A DNA stretch of 64,000 nucleotides from Capitulum mitella (GCA_030062745.1 CP099840.1:7126138-7190137), one strand, 5' to 3'. Shown: positions 44,333 through 56,294, counted from the first letter of the stretch. A program made the numbers and translations. Notes: generated by a model not told the origin, from the sequence alone.

Positions 44333-45543
44333 CCCTATTCCCGGCAGGGGGGGGGTGGAATCCGCCCCCCCTCGGGTTTTTTGCTTGCCAATTCCAGGCT
44401 TTTTGACGCAGCTTCACGAAGCTTGGTGACTTTTCCTAGCTATCCTTTCTACGCGCTGTGACAAAATGTCACGATTCTACTTTACTCAGGAGCGGAGCCA
44501 GGCAACGTTTTTGGGAGAAACCTCAGGCCATTTTTGGCCATGTTCAGGGTAAAAGGAAAATGTCTGCCAAAAACAGGGTTTTTTAGATAGAACTTAAAAC
44601 TTTATATGGATGTATATTTAAATAGTTAGGCAATGTGCACACAAAATTTTGTTTATCTGAGGTCACTTTACAAGGTCAGGTCAAGGTCAAAAGTCAAAAT
44701 TTGTTTTTTTGCAATAATTTCTGCGTCGTTTTTTCAAATGCCAAACCCGGAATATATATGACGTAGAAAGGGACCCTTTACTTGTGTATCAAGTTTAAGC
44801 TTGATATCAGGTCGGGTCACGGAGCTATGACCTAAAATGTCAGTGCGCGTACCTTATATCGCAATAACCATAAAATGAAATTTTTGGAATAGAGTGAATT
44901 CAGATGATTGAAAACGTTTACAGATAGTATCAAATCCACACGAGATCATTCCAGGTGACCCCAAGGTCACTGGAGGTCATTTAAGGTCAAAGGTCACAAG
45001 TTGATCTGAAGAACGTGTGGCCATGATAGTTCCCCCTTTTTCATGTACCTGGCACCGCCTATGCTAACATTATACCAACATTGCAATACGATTTGTACTT
45101 CTTTAGCATAGCATGACTAGCAGAAGCCAAAAAAGTGTTTTTGCCTTTTTTGTTCATTCATTTGTTAGAAAATTAATCCTCCTATTTTTAAAACCCTGTG
45201 AACGCCCATGAATTTTCTCAAAATTTCAGATTTGTGGACCCATAGTAAAAGCCCTATCCATAATCTCTCGATTCTTGCCAGTTTCATTGAAATCGGTCCA
45301 TAAACGACGGAGTTATAAGAGGTTCAAAAGTGCCCCCCATTTTGACATTTTTGCCCTCTGTATCCACAAATCTCAAAATTTTCAAAATTTCTTTTTATAA
45401 AAATGTAGTTCACGTCCCGGCAAATCGATTGCCGTTTGTTGCGATGAAATCGGACGAGTAGCTCTCGAGATCTCAGGGGGGGCTGAATCCGCCCCCCCCC
45501 CTGCCGGGAATCGACCATACCGTCTAGCCCTCCGGGAATAGGG
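44333..45543 (+). mobile_element. 1.2 kb MITE, copy B (possibly piggyBac-like)
   Basis: Termini are CCCTATTCCCGGCAGG at 44333 and CTCCGGGAATAGGG ending at 45543, which form an inverted repeat. A second inverted G-run/GGATTCAGCC block lies just inside each end. The right flank is TTAA (45544-45547) and the left flank TTGA (44329-44332), as in a piggyBac-type TTAA duplication with one change. Copy A (17871-19048) and a truncated copy C (56800-57148) are relatives. A further inverted pair inside (CAGGAGCGGAGCCAGG near 44487 and CCTGGCACCGCCTATG near 45049) suggests a nested hAT-like MITE, but no matching 8-bp duplication was found. Confidence 0.7.
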
Positions 45544-45850
45544 TTAATCCCAGTTCAGTGGCTCCTCTGGCTGGCCAGAGGCTCCTTATGCCGTGCTAGA
45601 CACCCTCTTAAGTTCTTGCCGTCTCAGGGGCCTCTCTGGCACTTTTGGCGGTCTCATGGACCGTTTGCCTTGTTGAGGTACCTTTTGCACTTCCAGGGGC
45701 CCCTGGAAAATTTCAGGGACCTTTCCATCCATCTTAGGGGCCATTTTGCCGTCTCATGGTCTCATTTACCCTCCCGGAGGCCCTCTGACCCAGTGAAATC
45801 ACACACACAAATATACCTTGTTTTCAACTGTGTTGCCTCGACGTCAGTGG
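45544..45850. repeat. Minisatellite field continues after the MITE
   Basis: Reverse-orientation units resume: TTGCCGTCTCAGGGGCCTCT, TTTTGGCGGTCTCATGG, CTTCCAGGGGCCCC. MITE copy B is therefore inserted within this field. Confidence 0.6.
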
Positions 45851-45984
45851 TATCGACTTTGCCTGTCACATAAGTTTATACGGCTCCCGTGCCTGTTCCA
45901 GTTGACAGCCTTGAGATAAACAAGGAAAAGTGCTTGGCAACTTTCACGGCCTTGATCGTTTCAGTCTTGTGTAGACCACGCTCT

Positions 45985-48900
45985 TAGTGGGGCATTCCAG
46001 AACAAATCGATCAGACACTAACCAAAATTAACACACCATGGTCTCAAACTTTGATAAAATTTGCTCTGGTGGGTAATCTGTGGCTGAGATGCCATATTTT
46101 CGCCTTTTAGCTCGGTCGAGCGGGTGGTTTTTGTGCTAGAGCAATTTGAAATTTTGTGATTTGATTATTTTTGGCTAAGCCCTTGATGAAATAATGCGTA
46201 CTATATCAATAACCAATGGCCACATTTTCAAAAACTGGATATCGTTGTGATGAGGACAGAGTGCTGCATCTTTTTTGCTTTCCACACTTTCCAAAATATT
46301 TCTTTGCTTTTTTGTTTGGTCATTAAACCTATTTTTAAGGGCAAATTTTGAAGGTGTGGCCATTAATTCTGATTGAAACCTTTGACGGGTAAAATGTCCT
46401 CAAAAAATTGTTTTAAATAAAAACGTCCTTGTCGGAATTTTCCAATCTGGACCGGCAAAAAGTGGTATGAACGAGCGGCGAAGGTAGTTCTGAACACCGC
46501 AGGTCATTGTTTTCTTTCATGTACATGCCACAAATTCCGTAATCTCATAATGTGTATTGCCATCTGTCGTCCGCTGCGAAGATGTAGTTAAGATTTCTCC
46601 GTGGTAGATGGCCGTGCCGCATGGCCTTGGCCCACATAACACGCCACAGGGAAGTGTGTCGCGGGGCGGTAGAACGTTAAAGCTGTTTACACGAGCGATA
46701 ATCCGTTGCGGACAGAGCGACGCGGACGCGAAGGACGAACGGAATGACGTCAACCAGATTTCGATGTCGTGACACCTCGACGGACTCGACCGAAAATGTA
46801 GCCAGCTAGCTGCGTTCAAATAATCATATCCCGCAGTTTCGTTCGTTGACTTCTGCTCTGAGGTACGATATTCGTTAAAACTGTCGATTGGGCAGGTCAG
46901 GAAGATTTATTGCTTCTTTTAACCCGCCCTGTACCAGTAGTCAGATCCACCTTTCCAGTACCAGGGGGCGTCTGAACACCCTATCCCCTTCCAACTAGTG
47001 AATCGTATCTATATGGAAAAAAACAAAAACGCTGCAGTAGCAGAACTTACATCAGGCAAAACAAATCAGCTAAACTAAAAATCTCATTGCCATTCGCAGA
47101 TAAAAGTTTGAGGTTTTACAGCGCGTTCTTCCGCCCGCGCCATGCAGTAGGAGGCGAAGCCTGCCTGCTGTCTCACCCTGTCAGCCCAGCCGTACTAGCA
47201 GCAGAGGAGACAAGTAGCATACTGCCTTCTTTGTTCCACAAAGCATAGTTACAGGCATAATTTGCAAGAAGATACGACGGCGCTGTGTTTGACACGTGTC
47301 CTTTGTAATGGGCGGGCTTGGATCGCACACCTCAGCCTCCTAATTTGTATATTTATGTGCCAAAATGTGCCAAAATATTAAATAAAAAGCATTTTACGTG
47401 CCTTTTCAACTTGCAAACCAAACTTTTTAGGCCCATATACGTCCTTGAATCAAGATGGCCTTCAACAACTTCGAGTGGCCTTGAACTCCCAGAGTGCGAT
47501 AAATGGTACACATCAATCTATTTAGATTGAAAAGGGCAATTCATGTCATAAAACTAAAAAAGGTTGTCCCAGAATAATTACAATTAACCCAGAAGCGAGA
47601 CCAAAAATTAAACGGAAAACAATCTTGACCTCGGCCTGACCTCCGGTGTACTGACTGAGATAAACCACCTTTTTTCATTTATGCTCATGATGTTGTGCAA
47701 TAGCTTTTCTCCCAAAACGTAATTTTAAATAAGGAAATTACAGAAAATAAAATCTGCTGAAAAGGAACCTTTCCTTAACCTCAGGTTATTGACCTGTCCT
47801 TTCGTGAAATTCCAAGATAAACATTTTAAGTCCAACGGCGATATACTGTCATGTACCAAAACACAATTTGATGGCTTTGAATTTGCCAATGTTACGGCAG
47901 TCTAAACTATTTTTGACATGGGTCACTTTAACCCAACTTAGGTCATTGATCCGACCCAACTCAAAATTAACATTTGTCCAAAATATACGCATAGATGTGA
48001 GAAAAGATATTGAAATTTTGGAAGCGCCTCGCGCAGCCGTTTCCTCGTAATTTTGCAACCCAAGAGGTGTGTCCAACAATATCAGCATCGTCGAAGACGC
48101 GGTTCTCGACCCCCGGGAAGATGATGGAAAATTGCCCCCCCCCCTAGTAACAGAGCTAAGAAACTATCCAGAAAGCCATTTCAGATATTTCTGCATGCCG
48201 TGGAAAACATTTAATACCATACTGAATCAGAGGTTGCCCAGAGCTTAATCTGCGTTGTCCGCAGTATTTTCCAAACAAATGACCTCCGGTGTCAAGCTGC
48301 GGTGCCAAACACAGTCATCATGTTAGTCTGCGAAAAGCATTTCAATGATAATGTGGTGGCGAGCATATCAACTGCTCTCATTTTCGTACTTCTTCGTTCA
48401 TTTTGGCATCCAAGCCTATTGAACTCGCCGCATCGCCTGCCCACTGCCCAGTTTTCGACATACATGGAATGAAAACCTGGATTTTTCAAGCTTGCGGTCT
48501 ATTCCGTCGCGAGCGACACCGAGTGTTTCTTGTAACTGCATTTTTATTCGACATTTTTTTCATAACAGCATCACGTGATTAACTGCCACGCTTACCATAA
48601 ACCATATGTACATGGAATTTTTATGCCATTTTCCGCCGGTAACGGGCGAGGAAATGCCCAAAGAAGATATTTTCAGACAATATGCCGTAAATTATACTTG
48701 TGTAAGTAGTGATAAACATAAAAATGGGAAACTTTTCTCGATTTGAAACTAATCAAAACCCTCTGGAGGACATTTCACCCGTTCAACGTTTCAATCGGAA
48801 TCACTGGTCACACCCACAAAAACTGGATCTTGAAAATAGGTCTCAAGATCAAATAAAAACCAAAGGAAATATTAGAAAATACAAAAAGCAGAACATCACA

Positions 48901-49165
48901 GTATTTCGTCCTCATAGCAACGATATCCAGTGTTTAAAAGTGTCGTCATTGGTTACTGAAGTATTGCACATTATCGCACCAAAGCTTTGGTCAAAAATCA
49001 TCAAATTCAAAAAATTTACATTATTCCAGCGCAAAAACCGATCGTCAAACGGAGCTGAGACGTGGAGATCTGACAACCCAGCCACAGATTACCCCCGTAA
49101 ATAATTTTAATGCAATTTGAAATTTTGGTGTGTTACCCCTGGTCGACCTCACGTAGAATGCCACA
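45985..49165. mobile_element. 3.2 kb element with inverted arms of about 420 bp
   Basis: The segment 45985-46410 matches the reverse complement of 48755-49165. The pairs include GGGTAAAATGTCCTC with GAGGACATTTCACCC, AAAACTGGATATCGTTGTGATGAGGAC with its complement near 48905-48935, and AGTGGGGCATTCC with AATGCCACACT at the outer ends. The arms are diverged. The 2.3 kb between shows no recognisable protein and may be a cargo or an unrelated insertion. A matching target duplication was not found. Confidence 0.6.
46411..48754. other. Interior of the long-arm element; no gene seen
   Basis: Open frames are short and unrecognised. The region contains ordinary mixed sequence, a C-run at about 48137, and TGACCT-rich words around 47630 and 47930. 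Nothing coding can be supported. Confidence 0.4.
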
Positions 49166-49348
49166 CTGGGAATAGGCTTCGCATTGGCTGATGTGTTTGC
49201 TGGGATCTTGCCTCACTTTGTCTTATTCGCTACAGTTCATCCTCTGTCATTAGAGACAGGGGTCACCGCTGCATATTACGCAACACCATCATCATCACCG
49301 TCGTCGCGTCGTCCCTGGGGGCCTGAACCACAGTCGCCGGAGCCGGGT

Positions 49349-50064
49349 CTACAGGACTGCGCGACGGGCCCACGAGAGCGCCGTTCCCGACGAGTCTCCA
49401 GGAGTCTCCCGTCTCGAACGAATCTCAGAGACCGTCGTGACACTGGCCCTGGTATCTGCGGGATTCGCCGCATACCACACGGTCTCAACTTTTCGGGACG
49501 TCTCCACGATCACTTTCAGAACGCCATCCACCATCTTCTTCACCTGACTCATTTCCATCTCCATCAGTTGCTGCTTGTGCATCAGAACATTGACATCGGT
49601 GCAGTCGATGGATATTGGTGGCAGCTTTGTGAGATTAAGGGCTACAAATCTCGGTAAGGTATCTCGGTCACATTCAATGATCATCTTCAAAATACCTTGA
49701 ATATTCAGCACTTTTTTTGTTCTCACCACGTTCGTTTCCAGCTTTCACGGAGTCATCATCGTGACTTTAGCAGTGCCTTAGCCGTCTCAATTTCCTCCTC
49801 GTTAAAGTTTTCATTGATCAGGTGAGCTAGTGCATGTTGGGGTACACTATAAATCTTGTTTAACACATAACAAAGGAGCTCGTTAATGACGGTTGCCATG
49901 CCGTTGACATGAGCTTGGCCAAGAGAACGTTCGACATAAAACGTCACGTTCATAATCGCCAAACCTGGGCACAAGGGAAAAGAAATATCGAGAACGGGAA
50001 TGACAAATAATTCGCCAAAGACTGGAAAATCACCTAGATTTTGCGACCAATATGTTCTGGGCAA
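49349..50064 (-). pseudogene. Broken transposon-type protein (NELLCYVLNK family)
   Basis: On the - strand, one frame reads GMATVINELLCYVLNKIYSVPQ and then FNEEEIETAKALLKSR. A second frame continues SHDDDSVKAGNERGENKKS, and a third DTLPRFVALNLTKLPPISID with IDCTDVNVLMHKQQLMEME. Together these follow the order of a protein that I know from transposable elements of corals and fish (NELLCYV...AKxLL...LPxFVAxDLxxLPPV). At least two frameshifts, near 49770 and 49690, break it. The exact element class is not certain. Confidence 0.6.
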
Positions 50065-50109
50065 AAATTATTCGCCTCCAAAAGAGCACAAAAAATGGTC
50101 ACGAATGAC

Positions 50110-50356
50110 CCAATAATCTTTCTATATCTATATATGTATATATAGAATACACCTATACAATTATACCTACCTATATAATAATCTTGCATACCTATATAAT
50201 AATATAGGTATGAATAATATAGGTATGACACATCTATATAATAATCTTTCCGATATATATCTATATATATATGTATATATATATATATGTATGTCAGTCC
50301 GTTGGTGTTTCGGATCGGCCGGACATGTTTTCTTTCTTATTATTATTATTGTTATT

Positions 50357-50391
<35 letters not shown>

Positions 50392-50424
50392 GTATTATGT
50401 ATTATATATTATATCATATTCCTG

Positions 50425-50486
<62 letters not shown>

Positions 50487-50520
50487 CAGAGAGAGAGAGA
50501 GACGGAGAGATAGATGTATA
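50110..50520. repeat. (TA)n, TATACCTA and (GA)n microsatellites
   Basis: ATATAGGTA/TACCTATATAATA repeats at 50150-50240 are followed by TA tracts at 50250-50295 and 50355-50450, then GAGA/GACAGA repeats to about 50510. The open frames drawn over them are low complexity. Confidence 0.9.
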
Positions 50521-52280
50521 ATAGTGTTGCCCTCAACAGTGGTGTAATTTTCGGGTTTTCAATGGGGTTGCACTTATGACATCCCTTGATAACCTAGCCT
50601 ACCCCTATTTTTCTCCCCGGATTGGGCCCCCTTTATTCTGCTCCTAAGCAAAAACCTCGGTCTTCAGTCGTCTTGTACTGCCAGGATGTGCAGCGGCGGG
50701 AGAGCTTGGAATCAAGCTGAACGCACCCGCGCTCCAAGCTGACGCATAGTATGTACATGAAGGAACTGAGTGAATAAATACGGACCACACTGTCTTGGGC
50801 CATGGCCGACCTATGCATGAGCACTGAAAAAGCCAGATCACAAGCCAGAAAGTCGTGCTATGCACACTCACAAACACAAAACGTTTTTCTTGTAACCTTC
50901 TTGACGCTTATTTTCTGATAAATAGCCAGAAACACATAAAACTACAAATAACCAAAAACTACTTTCTGCAATGATTCACTGATGAAGCAAATTACTGGTC
51001 TCCTGCTCACGTTTATTGGCCTGATCCCGCTCAAAAAGTTACGCAATAGCGGACAGCATAACAAAGTTAAATAAGACAAAGGAGGAAATCGCTGGAAAAC
51101 GCTTTGAAACTCCTTAGGTTTAAAGTTTTGAGACATAGTGTGTATGAAAAGTTGACGTCCAAGACTACAGGCTACGACGTAGTCAGTTCAGCTCAAAACA
51201 TGTGAGTAAACATTCCTTTAAAAATGCGGTTTTGGTCCTCGACTAAACGGCATCCTTGGACATCCTTCACATATGAAGGATGTCCGTTCTGGCCTGTGAA
51301 GGGTCGCCCCCTGGCCTGTAGATAGGGCCCCCACCGACCTGTTAAGGGGCCTCCGCTATCTGTAAAGCGGTTCTGTGTCGTCCTGCAGATTTTCTCCTGA
51401 GGGCCTGCAGAGGAACGCCTTGACAGCTTGTAAAAACATCTCCATTGGCCCAAAGAAGGGCCTCCTGCTGGCCTGTAAGGCACGCCTAATGACCTTTAGA
51501 TATCTATGACTGTATGTCATAGACATCTAGAGCCGTCAGCGATAGAAGACAAAGCAAATAATGCAGTTGCATTCCAAAAGCTAATTTCAGACTTAAGGCA
51601 ACGCAGTTTCCATGAATATTACCCACTTTTTGTCAATAGGGATGTCTGACGTACCACATGTTCCGCGTAGATCACATCGTCCAGGCGACACTCCACCTTG
51701 TCTACTTCTTCCGTGGTGCAAAGAGGCTGTTCGAGGCCCGTGGGGTCGGACAGAACACTCCGCTCCCGCGTTGGCCAAGATCGCGTGAAGTTAAGTGGTG
51801 CGGAGTTTCTGGTCGTCAATGGTGTGGCTCGGGTTGGAAACCAAAGCTCTCGGCAAATCACCGGTTGAAAATGGAATTGGACAGATGAATAAACAGCCGG
51901 TTAAGGTAAGCGAGAACTTACGAAGAAGTTCTCGATGATGGCGAACATAACTGATAAATAATCTAAAGGAACAAGAAAATGAGACATTCCGGAAACTGCA
52001 AAGTACTACGTTGTATGAGGTACAGAAAAAAAACAGATAATGTGTCCCCTCTGACTGCAAATTCCAAGCTTTTATGAACATCTGCTATCTGTATTATATG
52101 TTAACATATATAGCTATCATGAAACAAGATCTCATGGTCTCGAGAGAGTGAGTGCCCTTTCATTCGCACTCTGTCTTAACGCCGGCTGTTGACCACATTG
52201 TCCAACGTTAGAAAACGGCTGCAGCAAGCTAATGTTCTAGGAAGGCAAACGGGGGAAGGCGGAATCCTTCCAGTCTGAAA
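50521..52280. other. Gene-free stretch with one possible exon
   Basis: On the - strand, 51861-51657 reads ...TTEEVDKVECRLDDVIYAEHV and is followed by a consensus-like donor (GTG|GTACGT). No partner exon or family was recognised. A minisatellite lies at 51250-51490. Confidence 0.3.
51250..51490. repeat. Minisatellite, GGCCTGTAGGG type
   Basis: Units such as CTGGCCTGTGAAGGG, CTGGCCTGTAGATAGGG, GACCTGTTAAGGGG and GCTGGCCTGTAAGG recur. The unit resembles the CAGCCTGTAGGGGCC repeat at 40230-40570. Confidence 0.6.
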
Positions 52281-52429
52281 GAAATCGGCATGAAAAAATG
52301 ACGTTCAGAATGACGCTTGGCTCTAACTGGAACCATATCCTTCTAAAGGAGTTCGTGCCTCTGAGCCGGAGACTACAGTCGATCGAACGCCAGCGTACGA
52401 CAGGGGCTCAGCTTCTACGGACATACCAG

Positions 52430-52582
52430 CCGGCGGCTGAGGAGCTGACGGCACACCACCTGCTTGGTGCACCATACTCGCCGGCGGCTGAGGAGCTGGT
52501 GTTACGCCCCCTGCCGGACGCACCACACTCGCCGGCGGCTGAAGGACTGGTGGCACGCCAGCCGCCGATGGCTGAGATGGAG
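52430..52582 (+). repeat. 51-bp tandem repeat, three copies
   Basis: CCGGCGGCTGAGGAGCTG begins at 52430, 52481 and, with a small change, 52532. The 51-bp period preserves the reading frame and would encode a 17-residue PAAEEL... repeat on the + strand. No gene context supports translation. Confidence 0.8.
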
Positions 52583-53221
52583 ATTGCAAGGTAGCAGCTG
52601 AGGCGTTCCATCGCAGATCGACTAGAGGTCGATCTATGATGCATACGCCCCAGATGCTACCTTACAACGCCCCATACCTCAAATTTTGGCGTAAATTTGT
52701 CCGTGGGATAACCTAATGCTCCGAATTCGCCTGTGCAGCATTCAGTTTCCTCGGAGTAACGGTTATCGACATGAAACCTGCTTCGTTTTCGTGAGGTCAT
52801 GATGAATGCCTATGTTTGATGAGTTATTTCGCAATGATTTAGTTATGGGAAAGCTATACATTGTTGGATTTCCATTGACGTGACTTGGTGGCCCCGCGAC
52901 CTCACGTCACATTACATGATCTTGACACCAGGGAAGTAAAAATTTAAGAATTTTTGTTCTTCAGAATTAACACTGATAGCTTATGTTTACAAGGACACAT
53001 CTTTGTGGATAGGTGTTTTCTATAAATGTCATTTTTCCTCCTTAGTTAAACCCTTTATTAATATTTGGTCGTCCGACAACTGCGTATCGAGTAAACCCTT
53101 CAGAACAGCGAAGAACTAATCTTGTAAACAGGCGTAATTTGACTCCTAAAGCCTTCTTAAGTTATTCATGTTACGCAGAATTCCTTAGAAAGAGTCAGAT
53201 CCACCCAAACATTTTACAGTG
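52583..53221. other. Gene-free stretch
   Basis: AT-rich mixed sequence; no gene, RNA or repeat was recognised. Confidence 0.4.
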
Positions 53222-54614
53222 TCACGGTGTGTTGCATATTCCACATTTATTACACAACATTGACAAAAGGAATCGCTGCTCCGTGGTCTGCCGGACGAAG
53301 GTACGTACTACCAAAGAAACGCATAACCTGGTACACTGCCCTAGATCGGCGGCAGCCACTCCACCCGAGCTTGCGGGCTTGCAAATTCGCACAGTGCACC
53401 CTGCGCTTCCTGATGACGCCTCGTTTGCAATCATCGTATGTTGATCGATGGGAGAAAACATGTGCAGATTTTTCGTCCCTTTCACCGTAACCGACCTCGC
53501 GAAATGTTGCTGATTGATTCTGGCACTTCCAATGCTTCCTTTTGGCTTCCTGCAAGGAAATGAATGCTTGAAATGACTTTGTTGGTAAGGCATTCGAGTA
53601 TCGCCTGTGCCGTCAGTTTTTTCATGATACGGACGGGTCACACTCTCTCTGGTTGTAGCTCTCTTGATTGTCCCTCCAATGCCATTGCACGCAGTCTTTC
53701 TGTGAGACGTCCCAAAGAAATGCCAGACGCAGTCCAAACCGAAATCGTCGTGATGAAAACAGATTTTGGCTAAGTTAAATCGGTGTTTGTACCGAACCGC
53801 GCATCCGTCTGAAATGTAATGCATTTTGTTACAACACAGGGGATCAGAGCCTTCAGGGCTGGGACTAAATATTCAATGAAAGCATGAATCATGCCCGCAT
53901 TATGCTTTACCCCATTCGATATCACGCAGAAACCTAGATGGACTGCCGTGCCGTCCTCCTGCCAGGAAGCAACGAATGGATGTACCGTGGTCTGGGTGAC
54001 ATCCAAGTGAAAGCCCTAGGCTTTGTCTTGCACGATGAAGGAATGATTTTCCGAAAAATAGCCTGCAACTACCACTTCTCCCGTAGGCACTAACTTTTCC
54101 AGGTCGTTGAAAACACGACTTTGGGTTTTCGACATGAAGCGATGTTTGATCAGCTGAACCATGTTCTGACTTAGCTCCGTTAAGAAATCTTCCTGCGACT
54201 CAATGTGATCGACCAGTCGTCGTCGCACCCCTCGATAAGCTCCAAAAAGGACGGTCACCCTCGTCTTCCGGGCAGCTGCTGCCTGTATGTACGCAGCATG
54301 AAATCGTCGCTGTCAGTGCTGCAAACAGCGTGGCCCGTAAGGTTACTGGAAGCCAAATCTGTGACGCCGAGAAATTCTACCATCAGTTTAGCGTTTTGGT
54401 GATGCGTACACACACATACACTTTGCACACTGCTGTTGTCAGCGAGCACGCAGGGCTTTGGTCGAAGGGCGGCAAATGAGGAAAACCCTACCTGTGAATC
54501 CTCACACATGAACAACCGATAAATTCCTCGGAGATCGCCCGCTACGTTCGCGCAGTTCCTCCTTGAAGCCGTCTGCATTTCGAACAACGACACAATCTTC
54601 CACCAGGGGCACAT
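53222..54614 (-). pseudogene. Broken transposon-associated protein (CVCTHHQN / HFFGTSH.K family)
   Basis: Read on the - strand in order, the fragments are SSFAALRPKPCVLAD with SVCVCTHHQNAKLMVEF, then GEVVVAGYFSENHSFIVQD, then GFHLDVTQTTVHPFV, then KICFHHDDFGLDCVWHFFGTSH and NGIGGTIKR. I recognise the order and wording from uncharacterised proteins common in insect and hydra genomes and associated with mobile DNA. The copy is broken by a frameshift near 54256, an in-frame TAG at 54016-54018 and a second frameshift near 53820. Its biochemical activity is not known to me. Confidence 0.7.
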
Positions 54615-56060
54615 TCTGCTTGCCGACTTTACTCAGAACTCAACCACACGACGCTTTGCTTCCACGCTTTTACTTCCCGGCTTTTCTTCATCATGTATTT
54701 ACCTGTGTCAAAAAGCTGCGGTGCGTTCCATTGAAAATGGGTAAAGTGTGAGGTGTCGCAACCGACGATAATCGCAGCTCGGATCGAATTCCGCTTTCAA
54801 GTTCTGGAGCACCTGCAAGCATTTCCCTTGAACCAGCGCTCTCTGCTGGTGTGCTTTGTACGATTTCCCGAGGGGTAACAATTGGTCTGTACTTAATTAT
54901 GTGGCAAAGTGGCAGTCTGCCCCACACTGGGTAAACATACCCCATTCACCTGTCCAGACTGGTTTACCGCAACGCGCCGTGAGTGGTTGAAATTGGTTTG
55001 CATCTGTCCTCGAAGAACTTTTTTATTACTGAGTCAGCTCCTGAATCTTTTGAATCCTGAATCCTGAATCCTGAAACGCATTTCAGGTAGCCAAGCTACC
55101 GTGATTGTACCTAAATGAACTGACGCACCCGTTTTGTGGGCCTAATCAAGAAAATAATTGTGATTGAATTAAAAAAAAAAAATATTTATGGGAAACAGCT
55201 GTTTTCCAAAACTTGCACATGCAAGGACAATTTGCCAAAGTCCATTTTAAAAAATGAAAATAATTATATTTTTGTTTCCTTCGTGTCAGTGCCATCTCAG
55301 GTTAACGGAGGTCACGAGGTCACGTTGTCAGAATTGCAAAATAATAAGATCTGAGCCTGCCAAATTGTTCTTCAGTACATTGCGAGTCAGAAGACATGTG
55401 ATTTCCTAGCAATGAAGGTATTTTCTGTGGAGTTATCAGCCGTCAAACATGGTCATGCACCGTGACCTCACGAAAACGCCGGAGGCTATAACTCAACAAC
55501 CATAGCTCCAATAGAGATGGGATCTGCAAGACAAGATTCAGAGCATAAGAGTACCCCATAAACGCATTTTCATCGAAATCTGAGATGCATGGTATTGACT
55601 GATTGATTGATTATTGAGGCTTAGGGGCGCACCGACTTCGAGGTCATTCGGCGCCCACAGATGCATGGTGTTAATTTGCGTTTGTGCTGGTCCATGTGTC
55701 GTGGAATGCCCCAGCTGGCATCTGGAAACGAAATATTTTCGGCGAGGGAGGCCCATCAGAATCGCTGTCATCCCTCAGCCAGGCCGGTCGCCTAAAAATC
55801 AGCAACGATTGATCAAACTCATCATTTATGCACAAGGTGTGCGATTTTTTATTCGGAAACGCCCATCTTGGTTCACCGTTCCCAAATACCTGGGTGTTTA
55901 ACGGCAACTATAAAGTTATTAGTTGTAATTAGTTGCAATAAACTGGTTAGAAGCTACAAAATTAAAATCATGAAAATTTACAAAAGCAAATAAATTAGTC
56001 CCATATTACTTTCTGTTGTAAGGCTAAAATATACTCACCCATGAAACTTCTAAGTGATTA
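54615..56060. other. Gene-free stretch
   Basis: It includes a short (CCTGAAT)n run at about 55038-55075. At 55590-55650 lies a TGATTGATTGATTATTGAGG segment followed by GGCGCACC that may be the end of an unidentified repeat. No gene is supported. Confidence 0.4.
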
Positions 56061-56118
56061 TTTTTATCGGGAGTATATCACACTTTCGTCAAGGACAATG
56101 TGCATGGCAAGCATTAAA

Positions 56119-56294
56119 TAAGAAACCGGTGCATACCTCCGGATTCGTTCCGAAGCAGGCAGATCGGGAACACTCCAGAGCAGACGTGTCCTGAGCGTCC
56201 TTTTCTTTCTGCTCCGCTTTTTCGTAGCTCGCTGGAAGTAGTCAAAGCATGAGAACACAACTAGGAAGGCTGCAGGCTGAAAGAGCTTCAGCAT
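56119..56294 (-). CDS. Possible first exon of a small secreted protein (unrecognised)
   Basis: The - strand ATG at 56294 opens MLKLFQPAAFLVVFSCFDYF, which resembles a signal peptide. A very basic stretch (KKRSRKKR) follows, then TRLLWSVPDLPASERIR. The frame reaches a donor-like CGGAG|GTATGC near 56119. No further exon was recognised and the reading may be chance. Confidence 0.2.

Noticed and set aside
44333-45543. A single simple hAT element
   Set aside because: The inner CAGG-type inverted pair has no matching 8-bp duplication, whereas the outer CCCTATTCC ends have TTAA/TTGA flanks, so the outer ends were taken as the element.
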